From Urechis unicinctus (Eukaryota > Annelida > Polychaeta > Xenopneusta > Urechidae), in contig CM067356.1 of NCBI GenBank assembly GCA_034190875.2, positions 59,134,325 through 59,198,324 of the forward strand: a stretch of 64,000 nucleotides of DNA, read 5' to 3'. Below the pieces are notes generated by a model. That model was not told the origin of the DNA and made no database searches. It saw nothing but the letters and a program-made list of their open reading frames with translations. A program made the translations under genes and the position numbers. Shown in pieces: positions 46,828-58,090 of the stretch. Numbering within the stretch: position 1 is the first letter of the stretch; every line of letters starts with the position of its first letter.

Positions 46828-47083
46828 TGTTATACTGGTGTTTGTGCTATTAATCGAACTTGATGAAGCTGCAGTATAATTACACAAGTTGGTAATGTGA
46901 TTTGCTTATTGTCGAATTCATGACGCGCTTCTATGGTCATTAGATAACGACTCGTGTCAAACGATTTGATAAATTAGTTATTGTGAGTTGCCTCCCCTTA
47001 GCGCTAAAATTACTCAAGCGTATATCGTTGTCAACCCTGCTGTCAGTCGATTTTCGCATTCACCTCAGATATTGTGGTGACAT

Positions 47084-47266
47084 CATTCTATTTTTGGAAA
47101 GTGTTTCCGACTGCTGAGCTTTGCGACCTTGGTAATACATTGAGCTGTGCGCTATTTGGATGACATCATTCTATTTTTGAAAAGTGTTTCCGACTGCTGA
47201 CCTAAGCTAATACCCCATGTGGTGAGGGTCCATATAAAACGTGAAAGTGTCTCAGTTCAGTTATAA
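47084..47266 (+). promoter_or_regulatory. Promoter of the left AINDVNKRSRQ gene
   Basis: Two copies of GATGACATCATTCTATTTTT/GTGACATCATTCTATTTTT lie upstream, then TATAAA at 47,233-47,238 and overlapping TCAGTT initiator motifs at 47,252-47,262, a few bases before the ATG at 47,269. The spacing of TATA to initiator is about 20-25 bases. The right-arm copy has the same arrangement, which supports function. Confidence 0.6.
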
Positions 47267-47268
47267 CC

Positions 47269-48087
47269 ATGGCTGGGAAGAGACAGCTAGAAGCTATCAA
47301 TGATGTGAACAAACGCAGTAGACAGATGAGTGATGCGGACATGTTAAAAGCCGTGGAACAAATCGAGATGGAAAGCAGTAAGTATGATTTTATTTTCTAT
47401 ATCTGAATTATAGAATTACCAGGTATACGTCATTTTTATTTATTTATTTTTGTTACGCGTGTGTGTTTTAGTGTTGACGGAGACGAAGATATTTTACATA
47501 CAGCCATGGACGCGTATGAAATCGAACATGCCAATTGAGAATTGAGTAATTACGGAAATCTTTATATTGACAGATTATCGATGATAATGTCGACAGAAGC
47601 TGTCTTGGCTGCGAATGAAAGAGCTATACGGACTCATACGCGATTTTGAAGGCTACAAACTGTTTACAATTATAGTTTATCAGAAGATGTGCCCAACCTC
47701 AACCAGTATATATTTGAGGAATGCGATTCAACCTTTAAAATTATTGGGAGTTATCGATTCTTATTACGCAACAACGAAACAGACGAATTGCGCTATTTTC
47801 ACTCATCACCCCTACGGAATAACGACGATTTTGACAGGGCTATGCGTGAAATAACACAAACAGACTTGTTCTACGCCCAGAATCAACGACCTGACTCGAG
47901 TGTGGAGGCAGTAACAAATTTGACCGTCTTTGTGAACCCAATCAAAGATCACGTCATCGGCTACCCACCACCTGTTATACCGGATCACCTGAAAACAAAC
48001 AGAGCCATCAACTTGTTAGACGGAAAGAAAAGTAAGTGGCTATTAACTTACCGGAAGGCGGTGCATACACACGCTTTATTGGGCTAA
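47269..48087 (+). pseudogene. Left-arm copy of unknown AINDVNKRSRQ gene, damaged
   Basis: Exon 1 (47,269-47,377) encodes MAGKRQLEAINDVNKRSRQM and ends at a GTAAGT donor. Exon 2 begins at 47,472 after TGTTTTAG but carries a one-base deletion relative to the right arm and soon ends. The third block resumes with IDRLSMIMSTEAVLAANERA; a further substitution changes it, and from 47,689 the frame reads PNLNQYIFEECDSTFKII to a donor-like GTAAGT near 48,031. Compared with the right-arm copy it lacks about 150 bp of exon 2. Probably a pseudogene. Function unknown. Confidence 0.55.
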
Positions 48088-49776
48088 ATGTAGTCCAGGT
48101 TCAGCGGAGAGAGAGACCACGCGCGGGTATAAACGACCATGGAAGTCGTAAACCCTGGGGGAGGTAAGCTGAGACAGGAAAAGGGTGCGCGAGGAATGCG
48201 AACGGAGAGAGCGCCAGAGGGGGGTTAAACACCAGAGAGGAAGAGGCTTATTACTTGCTATTAAAGACTCAATAGCACGATAATGAGGTGTTATATATCT
48301 CACCTGATGAATCTGTGGTATAATTACACAGTTGAGTGATGTGATTTACTGATCGTCGAATTTACGATGCGCTTCTATGGTCATTAGGTAACGGTTCGTG
48401 TCAAACGATTTGAGTCATTGTGAGTTGCGGCCCCATAGCAATAGTGTATATCATTGTCAACCCTGGGTGTCGGTCGAGCGTGACCCTCAGTTATTGAACA
48501 ATCTCTTGGGGGTGTTTCTATTCATTTGACATTCGTACATGAAGGTACTGACATACTCATATTATAACTGTAACAGCTGTACCGCGGATCCAGCTGGTTA
48601 CATATTATGGTACACATCAATATTAACGAAAGCGATTATCGGAAGGAAACACGCAAACATCAGGAGATATATGTGTTCCTCATCAAATATAACCTGTCAT
48701 AATATAATTTTATATCTCATATCCAGTACTAATTACCTCCACTTTGTATTCTTCTGCGTATTGAACATTGAATAACAGTTAATCACATGTCTCATCAATG
48801 TCATTAGTAATCACATATTATAACCTTTTATCAATACCATATATTCTTAAACTTTTTGTTCTTTATACTTACCTCATGTTTCCATGTAAGTTGTAATTTA
48901 CAATGACATTGTTAGTATTATACCATCCCATATCAACTTGTATGTTAAGAAACTATCTTATTAGTTTTATACCCTTTGACTTGATTCTTGACTCCTTCAC
49001 AAAATTGCATATTTTTCCAGTTTGTACATATTTACTCCATTAAAATGATAAGTACATAACTTTTGAATGGCGACGATTGGATTTGTCTGTCCATGATGTT
49101 GTTGTTTTATTTAATTGTCATAATCTAAGGGTCATTTAATTTTTCTGTAATTGGAGATACGGTTTCTGTAAGGCCATCCTAATTAAACATGTTCCACAAG
49201 AAAAAGGATATGTAACTAACCCAACAAATATTATATGTCAATATAATAGTCTTTGTTTATTCACTATTTTCAGACAGCCATTTTTTTTATTAAGATATTA
49301 TGACCCTCAACATAACTATAACTAAGTACTTGATAGCGAGACTTGACGACGTGAGTTTTCACCTGATTTTATTGAAACTTTGTTGAAGAGATTAATAACT
49401 AGATCTTTGAACAGGTTAATGATGTTGAGAAATTTCTATTCATTTGTTTGGCATACGGCCTCTGTCAGTGAAATAGTATTTAACAGTTTGAAGCAAACTG
49501 GTAACAAATTCTTATTTTTACTTTAGTTTGCACGTGAATGAAAATTAATACCATGGCGGTATTCAGTTACTAATGAATGAAAATTACAGGAGACTTGTCA
49601 TAATATACTGAATAAATTTTAATTCGAAGGAAGAGTTTTGTAACTCTCATTTGGAATTTAGCTTGCTGGTGAATGTAATTGTCAGAGTTTAGGGTGGAGT
49701 TATGGGTTACAAATAGCGGTTGGTGGGTTTATTTGAAAATAGTTTTCATCTGAAATTATTTGTCAGAACAATAATT

Positions 49777-50247
49777 ATGGTACACATATATAGACACCAT
49801 GTTGTTTCCACTGATCCCAAAACATCGAAATTTTGTACATGGAAGTATCCAGATCCGGTGACAAAAACTATTTCCAACCTGAATAGGGAAGAACAATGGG
49901 TATAACAAATATTTAATACAAACAGTTTGAGAGTGTAGAAGATGCCACTGGCGAATGGCCAGGATTCATCTCGACCCCTACCAACCGGATCAAGGTGATT
50001 TTGAGGCAGTATTCGTTTTAAACAGGATACATTGTGGTATAGATTCGTTGACTTTTGTATATGTTGTAAGTATATATTTCTTTGTATGCAGACAACCCAT
50101 TAAACCACACCTGACCTAGCGTGAGTGCAAGAAAGCTTACGATTCTCTTGAACAGGTTTCTCTCTTTCTTATTCTTAGAGATTAAAACAAAAAGATGATA
50201 ATTTGTTTTGTTTGTAGGAAGAAGATGAAGACTCGTTAATAAGTTAG
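49777..50247 (+). pseudogene. Decayed copy of the 104-residue gene
   Basis: The upstream block GGAGTTATGGGTTACAAATA (shared with 46,215 and 53,030) precedes an ATG at 49,777; the frame reads MVHIYRHHVVSTDPKTSKFC and stops at 49,905, after which GEWPGFISTPTNRIKVIL is legible in another frame. A 29-nt exon-2 equivalent (50,092-50,120) is flanked by TTTGTATGCAG and GTGAGT exactly as in the intact copy, and an exon-3 equivalent begins at 50,218 with GAAGAAGATGAAGAC. The 5' exon is disrupted, so this is probably a pseudogene or a strongly diverged relative. Confidence 0.6.
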
Positions 50248-50639
50248 AAATAGATATAAATAAATGTTATACCGGTGTTTGTGTTATTAATCGGACTTGA
50301 CAAATCTGTGGTATAATTACACAAGTTGGTAATGTGATTTACTTATTGTCGAATTCACGACGCGCTTCTATCGTAATTAGATAACGTCTCGTGTCAAACG
50401 ATTTGATAAATTAATCCTTGTGAGCTGTGGGGTGAAAGTGCTTAAGATTACTCAAGCGTATATCATTGTCGGTCGATTTCCCAATCTCCTCAGAAATTAC
50501 ACGATCATTTTGCTGAACTTTGCGCGAAAACGCGACAAAAGAACCCTTTTACTCATTGACTTTCGTCTTCTGTCAATGACTTAATAGTTAAGTAATACCT
50601 CATGTCAACGACCGGTTAACATTTTAGGGGTGTTGTAGA

Positions 50640-50800
50640 TATAAACACCAGATGGTGAACAGGGTTTTTTTGTTTTTGTTTTTGTTTTTTTCTTACTATT
50701 AGAGATTAAAACAAAAAGATAATAATTTGTTTTGTTTGTACGAAGAGGATGGAAGTCTCGTTAATTAGTTAGAAATATATGTCAATAAATGTTATACTGT
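50640..50800 (+). pseudogene. 3'-end remnant of the same gene family
   Basis: Only the last intron's TTAGAGATTAAAACAAAAAG block, a changed acceptor (GTTTGTAC instead of GTTTGTAG), a short exon-3-like stretch and the AATAAA signal (50,784) remain. Confidence 0.6.
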
Positions 50801-51689
50801 TGTTTGTGTTATTAATTGGACTAATCTCTGGTATAATTACACAAGTTGGTAATGGGATTTACTTGTTGTCGAATTCACGAAGCGCTTCTATCGTAATTAG
50901 ATAACGTTTCGTGTCAAACGAAAAATTTTGCAAAAGAAAATGCTAAGTGAATAATTATTTCAATCGTCGATATTTCAAAGTTATTTGTATATCAGCTTAT
51001 TGGCGTAATAGTTTAAAAACTGGGGGAAAATGCACGTGTGTCTGTATATTGCGAGGAGTGAAGGCAATGTGTGTGGGTTGGTAAGGTGTAAGTAGAATAT
51101 CATATGTCTGCTCCATAGGAGAGTGACCCCACCACTTAAGAGTTTGATGAAGAACACATATATCTCCTGATGTTTGCGTGTTTCCTTCCGATAATCGCTT
51201 TCGTTAATATTGATGTGTACCATAATATGTAACCAGCTGGATCCGCGGTACAGCTGTTACAGTTATAATATGAGTATGTCAGTACCTTCATGTACGAATG
51301 TCAAATGAATAGAAACACCCCCGAGAGATTGTTCAATAACTGAGGGTCACGCTCGACCGACACCCAGGGTTGACAATGATATACACTAGTCTTTATTGCT
51401 ATGGGGCCGCAACTCACAATGACTCAAATCGTTTGACACGAACCGTTACCTAATGACCATAGAAGCGCATCGTAAATTCGACGATCAGTAAATCACATCA
51501 CTCAACTGTGTAATTATACCACAGATTCATCAGGTGAGATATATAACACCTCATTATCGTGCTATTGAGTCTTTAATAGCAAGTAATAAGCCTCTTCCTC
51601 TCTGGTGTTTAACCCCCCTCTGGCGCTCTCTCCGTTCGCATTCCTTGCGCACCCTTTTCCTGTCTCAGCTTACCTCCCCCAGGGTTTAC

Positions 51690-52398
51690 GACTTCCATGG
51701 TCGTTTATACGCGCACGTGGTCACTCTCTGAACCTTGACTTCATTTAGCCCAATAAAGCGTGTGTATGCACCGGCCTTCCGGTAAGTTAATAGCCACTTA
51801 CTTTTCTTTCGGTCTGACAAGTTGATGGCTCTGTTTGTTTTTATGTGATCCGGTATAACAGGTGGTGGGTAGCCGATGACGTGATCTTTGATTGGGTTCA
51901 CAAAGACGGTCAAATTTGTTACTGCCTCCACACTCGAGTCAGGTCGTTGATTCTGGGCGTAGAACAAGTCTGTTTGTGTTATTTCACGCATAGCCCTGTC
52001 AAAATCGTCGTTATTCCGTAGAGGTGACGAGTGTAAATAGCGCAATTCGTCTGTTTCTTTGTGACGTAATAAGAATCGATAACTCCCGTTGATTTTAAAA
52101 GCTGAATCACATTCCTCAAATATATACTGGTTGAGGTTGGGCACATCTTCTGATAAACTATAATTGTAAACAGTTTGCAGGCTTCCAAATCGCGTATGAG
52201 TCCGTATAGCTCTTTCATTCGCAGCCAACACAGCTTCTGTCGACATAATCATCGATAATCTGTCAATATAAATATCACCAAAAGTCATAAAGCTTTCCAT
52301 TACGTCATTCCTCAATTCTACCGGTAATAGACCTATCCTTTAATAGACCTACCCTTAGCGTTGTCGACTGCAGCGCCATTTCCAGTTTGTGTGTGTGT

Positions 52399-52440
<42 letters not shown>

Positions 52441-52735
52441 GCGTTGTTTAACAAATCCAGTGCTGCATTGACCTGTTCGATTGCATAAGTGTCCATGGCG
52501 GCGTGCAAAATATCTTCGTCTCCCGTCAACACTGAAACACACACGCGTAACAAAATTAAAAAATTAAATAAATGACATATACGTGGTAATTCTATAATTC
52601 AGGTATAGAAATAAAATCATACTCACTGCTTTCTATCTCGATTTTTTCTACCGCTTTTAACAAGTCCGCGTCGCTCATCTGTCTACTGCGTTTGTTCACA
52701 TCATTGATAGCACCAAGCTGTCTCTTCTCAGCCAT
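51690..52735 (-). CDS. Unknown spliced gene AINDVNKRSRQ family, right-arm copy
   Basis: Exon 1 (52,735-52,627) reads MAEKRQLGAINDVNKRSRQM then SDADLLKAVEKIEIES and ends at GTGAGT. Exon 2 starts at 52,531 after GTGTGTTTCAG and joins in frame: MLTGDEDILHAAMDTYAIEQ then VNAALDLLNNA and a polyproline run from the G tract. The longest downstream block (52,315-51,802) reads RNDVMESFMTFGDIYIDRLS, PNLNQYIFEECDSAFKINGS, LTVFVNPIKDHVIGYPPPVI and reaches a GTAAGT donor; unspliced it continues to a stop at 51,686. A 35-bp GT-AG stretch at about 52,315-52,350 may be a very small intron. No domain is recognised; N-terminal basic Lys/Arg could direct nuclear import. This is the better preserved of the two copies. 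Confidence 0.5.
52399..52439. repeat. 41-nt G homopolymer
   Basis: An uninterrupted run of G on the plus strand, inside the predicted second exon of the minus-strand gene, where it would encode polyproline. Run length is likely unreliable, so the downstream frame is uncertain. Confidence 0.9.
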
Positions 52736-52741
52736 GGTTAT

Positions 52742-52782
52742 AACTGAACGCAGAACTGAGACACTCTCCCGTTTTATATACA
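52742..52782 (-). promoter_or_regulatory. TATA box and tandem TCAGTT initiators, right-arm gene
   Basis: On the minus strand GTATATAAAACGGG (about 52,770-52,783) is followed by two TCAGTT motifs (52,759-52,754 and 52,747-52,742) and the ATG at 52,735. The layout matches the left-arm promoter, with one 12-bp spacing difference between initiators. Confidence 0.6.
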
Positions 52783-53974
52783 CCCTCTATCCCATCACTT
52801 AGATTAGCTCAGCAAACTCTGACGACATATCCAACGAAAATTGTGAAATCACTTTCCAAAAATAGAATGACCTCATCCAAATAGCGCCCAGCTCAATGTA
52901 TTGACATGAGGTCGCAAAACCAAGGTCGCAAAGATTTCAAGGACGAAAAATATTCGAGCAGATGATGAAATCACTTTCCAAAAATAGAATGATGTCACGA
53001 AAATATTTTGGAAGTAAAGTTACCATCCGCTATTTGTAACCCATAACTCCACCACCATTTTGAGAAATATCCAATGGTCAAGTTTTAATCCATCTGTCGT
53101 TATATTCTCAATGAGAGTTCGAACACACTTTAAGCCATCTGTCATTTTTCCCTCCTATGTAAGACTCATATGCTAGTAAGATTCATTCACGTGAAAACTT
53201 CAATCGACCGACATACTACGGAAAATTGACTTTTAATAGCCATTTACAATCTCCTCAATAAAACTGTCGAAAATGACCTCACCCAAATACCGCCCATTCA
53301 TCACATCAGGTTATTAAGGTCACCAACCTTCCTAAGGACATAACCCTACAATTCTAAGGTCACCAATTCAATATATCACCGCATGTCATGGGATAAAGGA
53401 AGTTAATAGCAACAAATCACCTCGTAAACATCGTCTTCATATCTGAACAGACGGTGTATACTCCCACTAACAATAACGCTATCCTTCTCTTTCAACACCA
53501 TTACCGCTAATTGACTTTTAATACCCATTTACAAACTCCTTCTCAATAAAACTGCCAAAAATGTCCTCATCCAAATAGCGCCCAGCTCAATGTATTGACT
53601 TGAGGTCGCAAAACCAAGGTCGCAAAGATTTCAAGGACGGAAAATATTTGAACAGATGGTGAAATCACTTTCCAAAAATAGAATGATGTCATCAAAATAT
53701 CGCACCGAATCCGGAAGCGATCGTCAGCGAAAAATATATTGCGCAATCCACTTTGTCCATCGTTCGACATCAAAAACGAGGTAAGTAGGGGTACCTATAT
53801 CACTACTAGCATAGTTCAGTCATCAGAAATGTAGATGAAGCCACATGACCTCCTCACTATTCTTATCTTTAACTATACATTTATATCAAATCACCAAATG
53901 TCATGAAATGATAAGACTAAATAATATTTCTTTTCACTAAACAAGAGCTTGGTGGCTCTAATGCAAAACACTGC

Positions 53975-54745
53975 TCTCTTTGATATGAGGAGGTATATTG
54001 CAGAGATAGATGAGCATAATTATGATGTTTGGACAGCTGATACTGTTGCCCATCTTACACAAATAAATTTCCCAAATAGGGCTGATAAACCAACACAGCT
54101 GATATGAATCTCCAATATGATTTAATTGAGATCTGGGTCCACAACAGCACCATGATATTAAACCCAGAACAGGAGGTAAAACAGTTAATCACTACCCTAT
54201 CATGAGTACTGCTGAGCAAAATGTCATCACAAAAACCTAGTCAATCTCTCTGCCTAACAATTAAGACAGGAGGCCGATGGCTATTGAAGCTCTGCTACTT
54301 TTGACACGATTTTTATTAACAATTTATGACTGCATTTAATCATAGCTTTTATAGTTTAACATTGTATTCAATGCTCCCTTTGATATGAGGAGATATCTTG
54401 CAGAGATAGATGAACATAATTATGATGTATGGATAGCTGATACAGTTACCCATCTTAAACAACACAGCTGATATGAATCTCCAATTTAATTTAATTGAGA
54501 TCTGGATCCACAACAGCAATATGATATTAAACGCAGAACAGGAGGTAAAACAGTTAATCACTACCCTATCATGAGTGCTGCTGAGCAAAATGTCATCACA
54601 AACACCTAGTCAATCTCACTGCCTAACAATAAAGACAGGAGGCCGATGGCTATTGAAGCTCTGCTACTTTTGACACGATTTTCATTAACAAGTTATGACA
54701 GCATTTAATCATGGCTTTTATAGTTTAACATTGTATTCAATGACA
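53975..54745. repeat. Tandem duplication, units of about 400 and 370 bp
   Basis: The block from CTTTGATATGAGGAG through AGTTTAACATTGTATTCAATG-like sequence is repeated once with few differences, the second copy missing about 30 bp. No coding frame is conserved between the copies. Confidence 0.85.
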
Positions 54746-55178
54746 TACCAGGGCTGAACAATAACCCCCAAACCCACTTGTCTGGCAACAATAGTCCATC
54801 GCCAAGTAGTTATGCAAATAGTTATAGCATTTAAGCCTAATAATTTAAGTTTTTAAGAAATGATTCACCCAAACACCCATGAGCTGTTAATAACTTAGCT
54901 TCATTTTTCCTGGAACAAGAAATTTTAATTTGCTTTTATTTAGTAAGAGCTCAAAAGCCATAAAGCTATGAGTTATAGTTTGCAATGAGATATGGACATG
55001 ATAAAGCCAATGCATGATTTGAGACATCTAGCTTGATACAAGAGGTCAATAGTCCCTGAATCCCTGTTGCTTTTGATGTGATTTTCAATAATATGTTATG
55101 ATGAATTAAATCATACAATGGCACACAGGGCTGAACACTAATCCAGGGCCGGAAATTAACTAAAATGGCCACCCGCCA
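54746..55178. other. No gene recognised
   Basis: AT-rich sequence with phrases resembling the 38-kb satellite family (GAGCTCAAAAGCCATAAAG) but too diverged to call. Confidence 0.35.
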
Positions 55179-55246
55179 TTGGACGGGTAGAATCTGTTAA
55201 GTAACATCTCCTGGCCACCCGTCCTTAACAGATTCTACCCGTCCAA
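55179..55246. repeat. Strong hairpin: 23-bp perfect inverted repeat
   Basis: Arms 55,179-55,201 and 55,224-55,246 (core GGACGGGTAGAATCTG) are perfect reverse complements with a 22-nt loop. Followed by two copies of a roughly 53-bp block (GGAGAACCC..AGGTCAGT..GGGCTGGTGAT) up to about 55,350. Confidence 0.9.
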
Positions 55247-55622
55247 ACAAAAAAAGATGCCACGTTAGGAGAACCCCAGGTCAGTGATATACTGGGCTGG
55301 TGATAAGGAGAACCCAAGGTCAGTATCATCTTGGGCTGGTGATGAGGAGGTGATATGAATTGCAGATAATACAAAGCAAATTAAGTGTACACCAATGTGA
55401 CACTATACACATGTGCACACATTATAACTGGTGGAGCTAAACAGTCAAACTGGGCAAACAAAAGCTCTGATAAAAAAACTTCTACTTCTACAAGACTGAT
55501 GATGCCATTCTCACACACAACAAATGCAGATAATACTCGGTCATTTTTGTCATTCTAATGGTGTTAACAACAATGACATTTAGACATATCATGTCTTTTT
55601 AAGTCCCAGTGACTGATATATC

Positions 55623-57055
55623 TCAAAGGGATATAAAACACAAGTGAAGCCAAAATATTTGTGAAGCCACAACATTAGTGAAGCAACAACATTGAGCAAC
55701 AACATGGTGAAGCCAAATTGGTGAAGCCGCGATATTGATGAAGCCACAACACATTGACAAGCCACAACATTGACGAAGCCACAACACTGGTGAAGCCATG
55801 GTGAAGCCACAGTATTGGTGAAAGCCACAATATTCATGATGCCACAATATTGATGAAGCAGCAACATTGGTGAAGCCAAGCCACAGTATTGATGAAGCCA
55901 CATTGTGAAGACACAATGAAGCCATGAAAGCCACAACATTGACGAAGCCACGCCAAGCCACAACATTGACGAAGCCACAACATTGGTGAAGCCACAACAC
56001 TGGTGAAGCCATAGTAGTACTGGAAAGTCACAGCATTGGTAAAGCCACATATTTGGTGATGCCACAATATTGGAGAAGCCATAGTATTGGTGAAGCAGCA
56101 ACATTGGTGAAGCCACAGTTTTGGTGAAGCCACAGTATTGATGAAGCCACAATATTAGTGAAGACACAATATTGGTGAAGCCACAGTATTGGTGAAGCCA
56201 CAGTATTGGTGGAGCCACAATATTGGTGCAGCCACAATATTGGTGAAGCCACAGTATTGGTGGAGCCACAATACTGATGAAGCCACAGTATTGGTGAAGC
56301 CACAATATTGGTGGAGCCACAATATTGGTGCAGCCACAATATTGGTGAAGCCACAGTATTGCTGGAGCCACAATACTGATGAAGCCACAGTATTGGTGAA
56401 GCCACAATATTGATGAAGCCACAATATTGGTGAAGCCACAGAATTGGTGGAGCCACAATATTGGTGAAGCCACTATATTGGTGAAGCCAAAATATTGATT
56501 AAGCCACAACATTGACAAAGCCACCACACTGGTGAAGCCACAATATTGGTGAAGCCACAGAATTGGTGGAGCCACAATATTGGTGAAGCCACTATATTGG
56601 TGAAGCCAAAATATTGATTAAGCCACAACATTGACAAAGCCACCACACTGGTGAAGCCACAGCATTGGTGAAGCCACAGTTTTGGTAACAACATTGGTGA
56701 AGCCACAACACTGGTGAAGCCACAACATTGATGAAGCCACAAATATTGTTGAAGCCACAACATTGATGAAGCCACAACAATTACGAAGCCACAACACTGG
56801 TGAAGCCACAACAATGGTGAAGCCACAACACTGGTGAAGCAACAATATTGATGAAGCCACAGTATTGGTGAAGCCATGGTATTGGTGGAGCCGCAATATT
56901 GATGAAGCCACTGTATTGGTGAAGCCACAGTGTAGGTGAAGCCACAGTATTTGTGAAGCCACAAGGCTTCACAAACAATGGTGAAGACAAAATATTGATG
57001 AAGCCGCAACACTGTTGAAGCCACAACTCTGGTGAAACCACCACATCGGTGAATT
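55623..57055. repeat. 17-bp satellite, about 80 units
   Basis: The unit is GTGAAGCCACAATATTG with variants (AGTATT, CAACATT, GTGGAGCC). Three units make 51 bp, so a 17-residue peptide period (WLHQYCGFTNIVASPIL) appears in every minus-strand frame and produces long frames up to 328 codons that are not genes. Some segments of several hundred bases are themselves duplicated (for example around 56,500 and 56,620). Confidence 0.95.
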
Positions 57056-57589
57056 TACCATTAACATGCATGCAGAAGAAAATACATTTTCATGCGTGGT
57101 TGAGCACTAGGACCTTAATATTGCCAATGCGACTCATTATGTAGATTTTGTGTGTGTTCTCAATACAGCATTAGCTTCACCTTTTCACAAATTCTACTTT
57201 TAATAATCGCAAACAGTCAGGCAATTTGAATGACATAATAGCCGTATAATATGGTATAAGTATTGTTTTCAGGCCAGGGCTACACACAATATTAACATCA
57301 AGGGAAATCTAGCATCAAGGGAAATCTAGCGTTAAATGCATAAGGTTTCAATATAGATAAACCACCCCTGAGCACAAGTTATCAGCGATGTTGTGTCTAA
57401 TCCCAAAAATAATGTTTGGCAAGTGGGCAAAATTACCTGAGGCATTTTTCACTTGACCAGTAAAAATGACAATAATCATAACATTTTGGCTGATGTCAAG
57501 GACCATACAGATCTGATTGCTAGTTAGCAAGGAAATATTGACATAAGAAGGGCCCTGTGTAGGATTTGTGACACAGGAGCTTATTCAAT
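57056..57589. other. No gene recognised
   Basis: AT-rich sequence with a short local repeat (CATCAAGGGAAATCTAGC at about 57,297 and 57,314). Confidence 0.4.
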
Positions 57590-58090
57590 AATAATCCAGG
57601 GGTCAAAGGTTATGCAGGAAGATTTGGTCGATGTGGAGTTGCTAGCTTGCATTTTGAGAAAAAGTGCCATCAAAAATTGTTCCCGATTGAGTAAATTACT
57701 CTGGGACGAAAGGTCATGCAGAGCTGATATTTACTTTGTAAGTGATCATCAATATAGGAGTTGTTCATGTTTAATTTGAGACTGGTAGCATGCTTTGTAA
57801 GAAAACATGTCATTACAAATTATTCCCTATTTGGTTAACATAGCTAACGAGATTATTTTCAATAATAAGGTCCCAAAGGGCTGATATTTTGTTTGTAAGT
57901 GACAATCAATATCAGAGTGGCTTGCATTATTAATTTTTTTTATACAAACAGACAGATGGACAGGGCAAAGGTGTGCTGAGGAGCAGAATTATCAATGGTG
58001 ACAATCAATATAAGAGTGGCTTGCATTATTTAAAAAAAATTACAAACAGACAGGTGGACAGGGCAAAGCTGTGCTGAGGAGCAAAACTAT
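57590..58090. repeat. Copies of the ~130-150-bp satellite family
   Basis: Contains GGGGTCAAAGGTTATGCAG, GTTGCTAGCTTGCATTTTG, GTGCCATCAAAAATTGTTCC and repeats of them, matching blocks at 38.0-39.1 kb. At 57,900-58,080 a block of about 106 bp (TCAATAT.AGAGTGGCTTGCATTATT and ACAGACAG.TGGACAGGGCAAAG) is tandemly duplicated. Confidence 0.7.

Larger units (their letters stand above)
45425..48690 (+). repeat. Left arm of large imperfect palindrome
   Basis: Matches the reverse complement of 51,150-53,813. Anchors: GTCGAACGATGGAC near 45,467 against its complement near 53,766, the shared coding exons of the AINDVNKRSRQMSDAD gene, and GATTATCGGAAGGAAACACG near 48,632 against 51,187. A stretch of about 0.84 kb (about 46,245-47,083), holding the 104-residue gene, is absent from the right arm. 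Confidence 0.9.
48691..51149. repeat. Spacer of the palindrome
   Basis: About 2.46 kb of AT-rich DNA between the arms. It carries a decayed copy of the 104-residue gene, a third copy reduced to the last-intron/polyadenylation region, and two downstream modules. The first kilobase (48,700-49,680) shows no gene. Confidence 0.6.
46860..51540. repeat. Shared downstream module, five copies
   Basis: A block of about 110-190 bp with core elements GGTATAATTACAC, TGTGATTTACT, ACGCGCTTCTAT and TCGTGTCAAACGA occurs at about 46,865-47,045, 48,300-48,480, 50,295-50,490 and 50,815-50,925 (plus), and 51,360-51,540 (minus). It follows the 3' ends of the genes in this cluster. Not protein-coding in any consistent frame. 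Confidence 0.8.
51150..53813 (-). repeat. Right arm of large imperfect palindrome
   Basis: Inverted copy of 45,425-48,690 lacking the segment with the 104-residue gene. Identity by eye is high (well above 85 percent in shared blocks), pointing to a fairly recent inverted duplication or ongoing arm-to-arm conversion. Confidence 0.9.

Noticed and set aside
55589-57071. Long Trp/Cys/His-rich frames on the minus strand
   Set aside because: All are frames of the 17-bp satellite; identical peptide periods in every frame show this is repeat, not gene.
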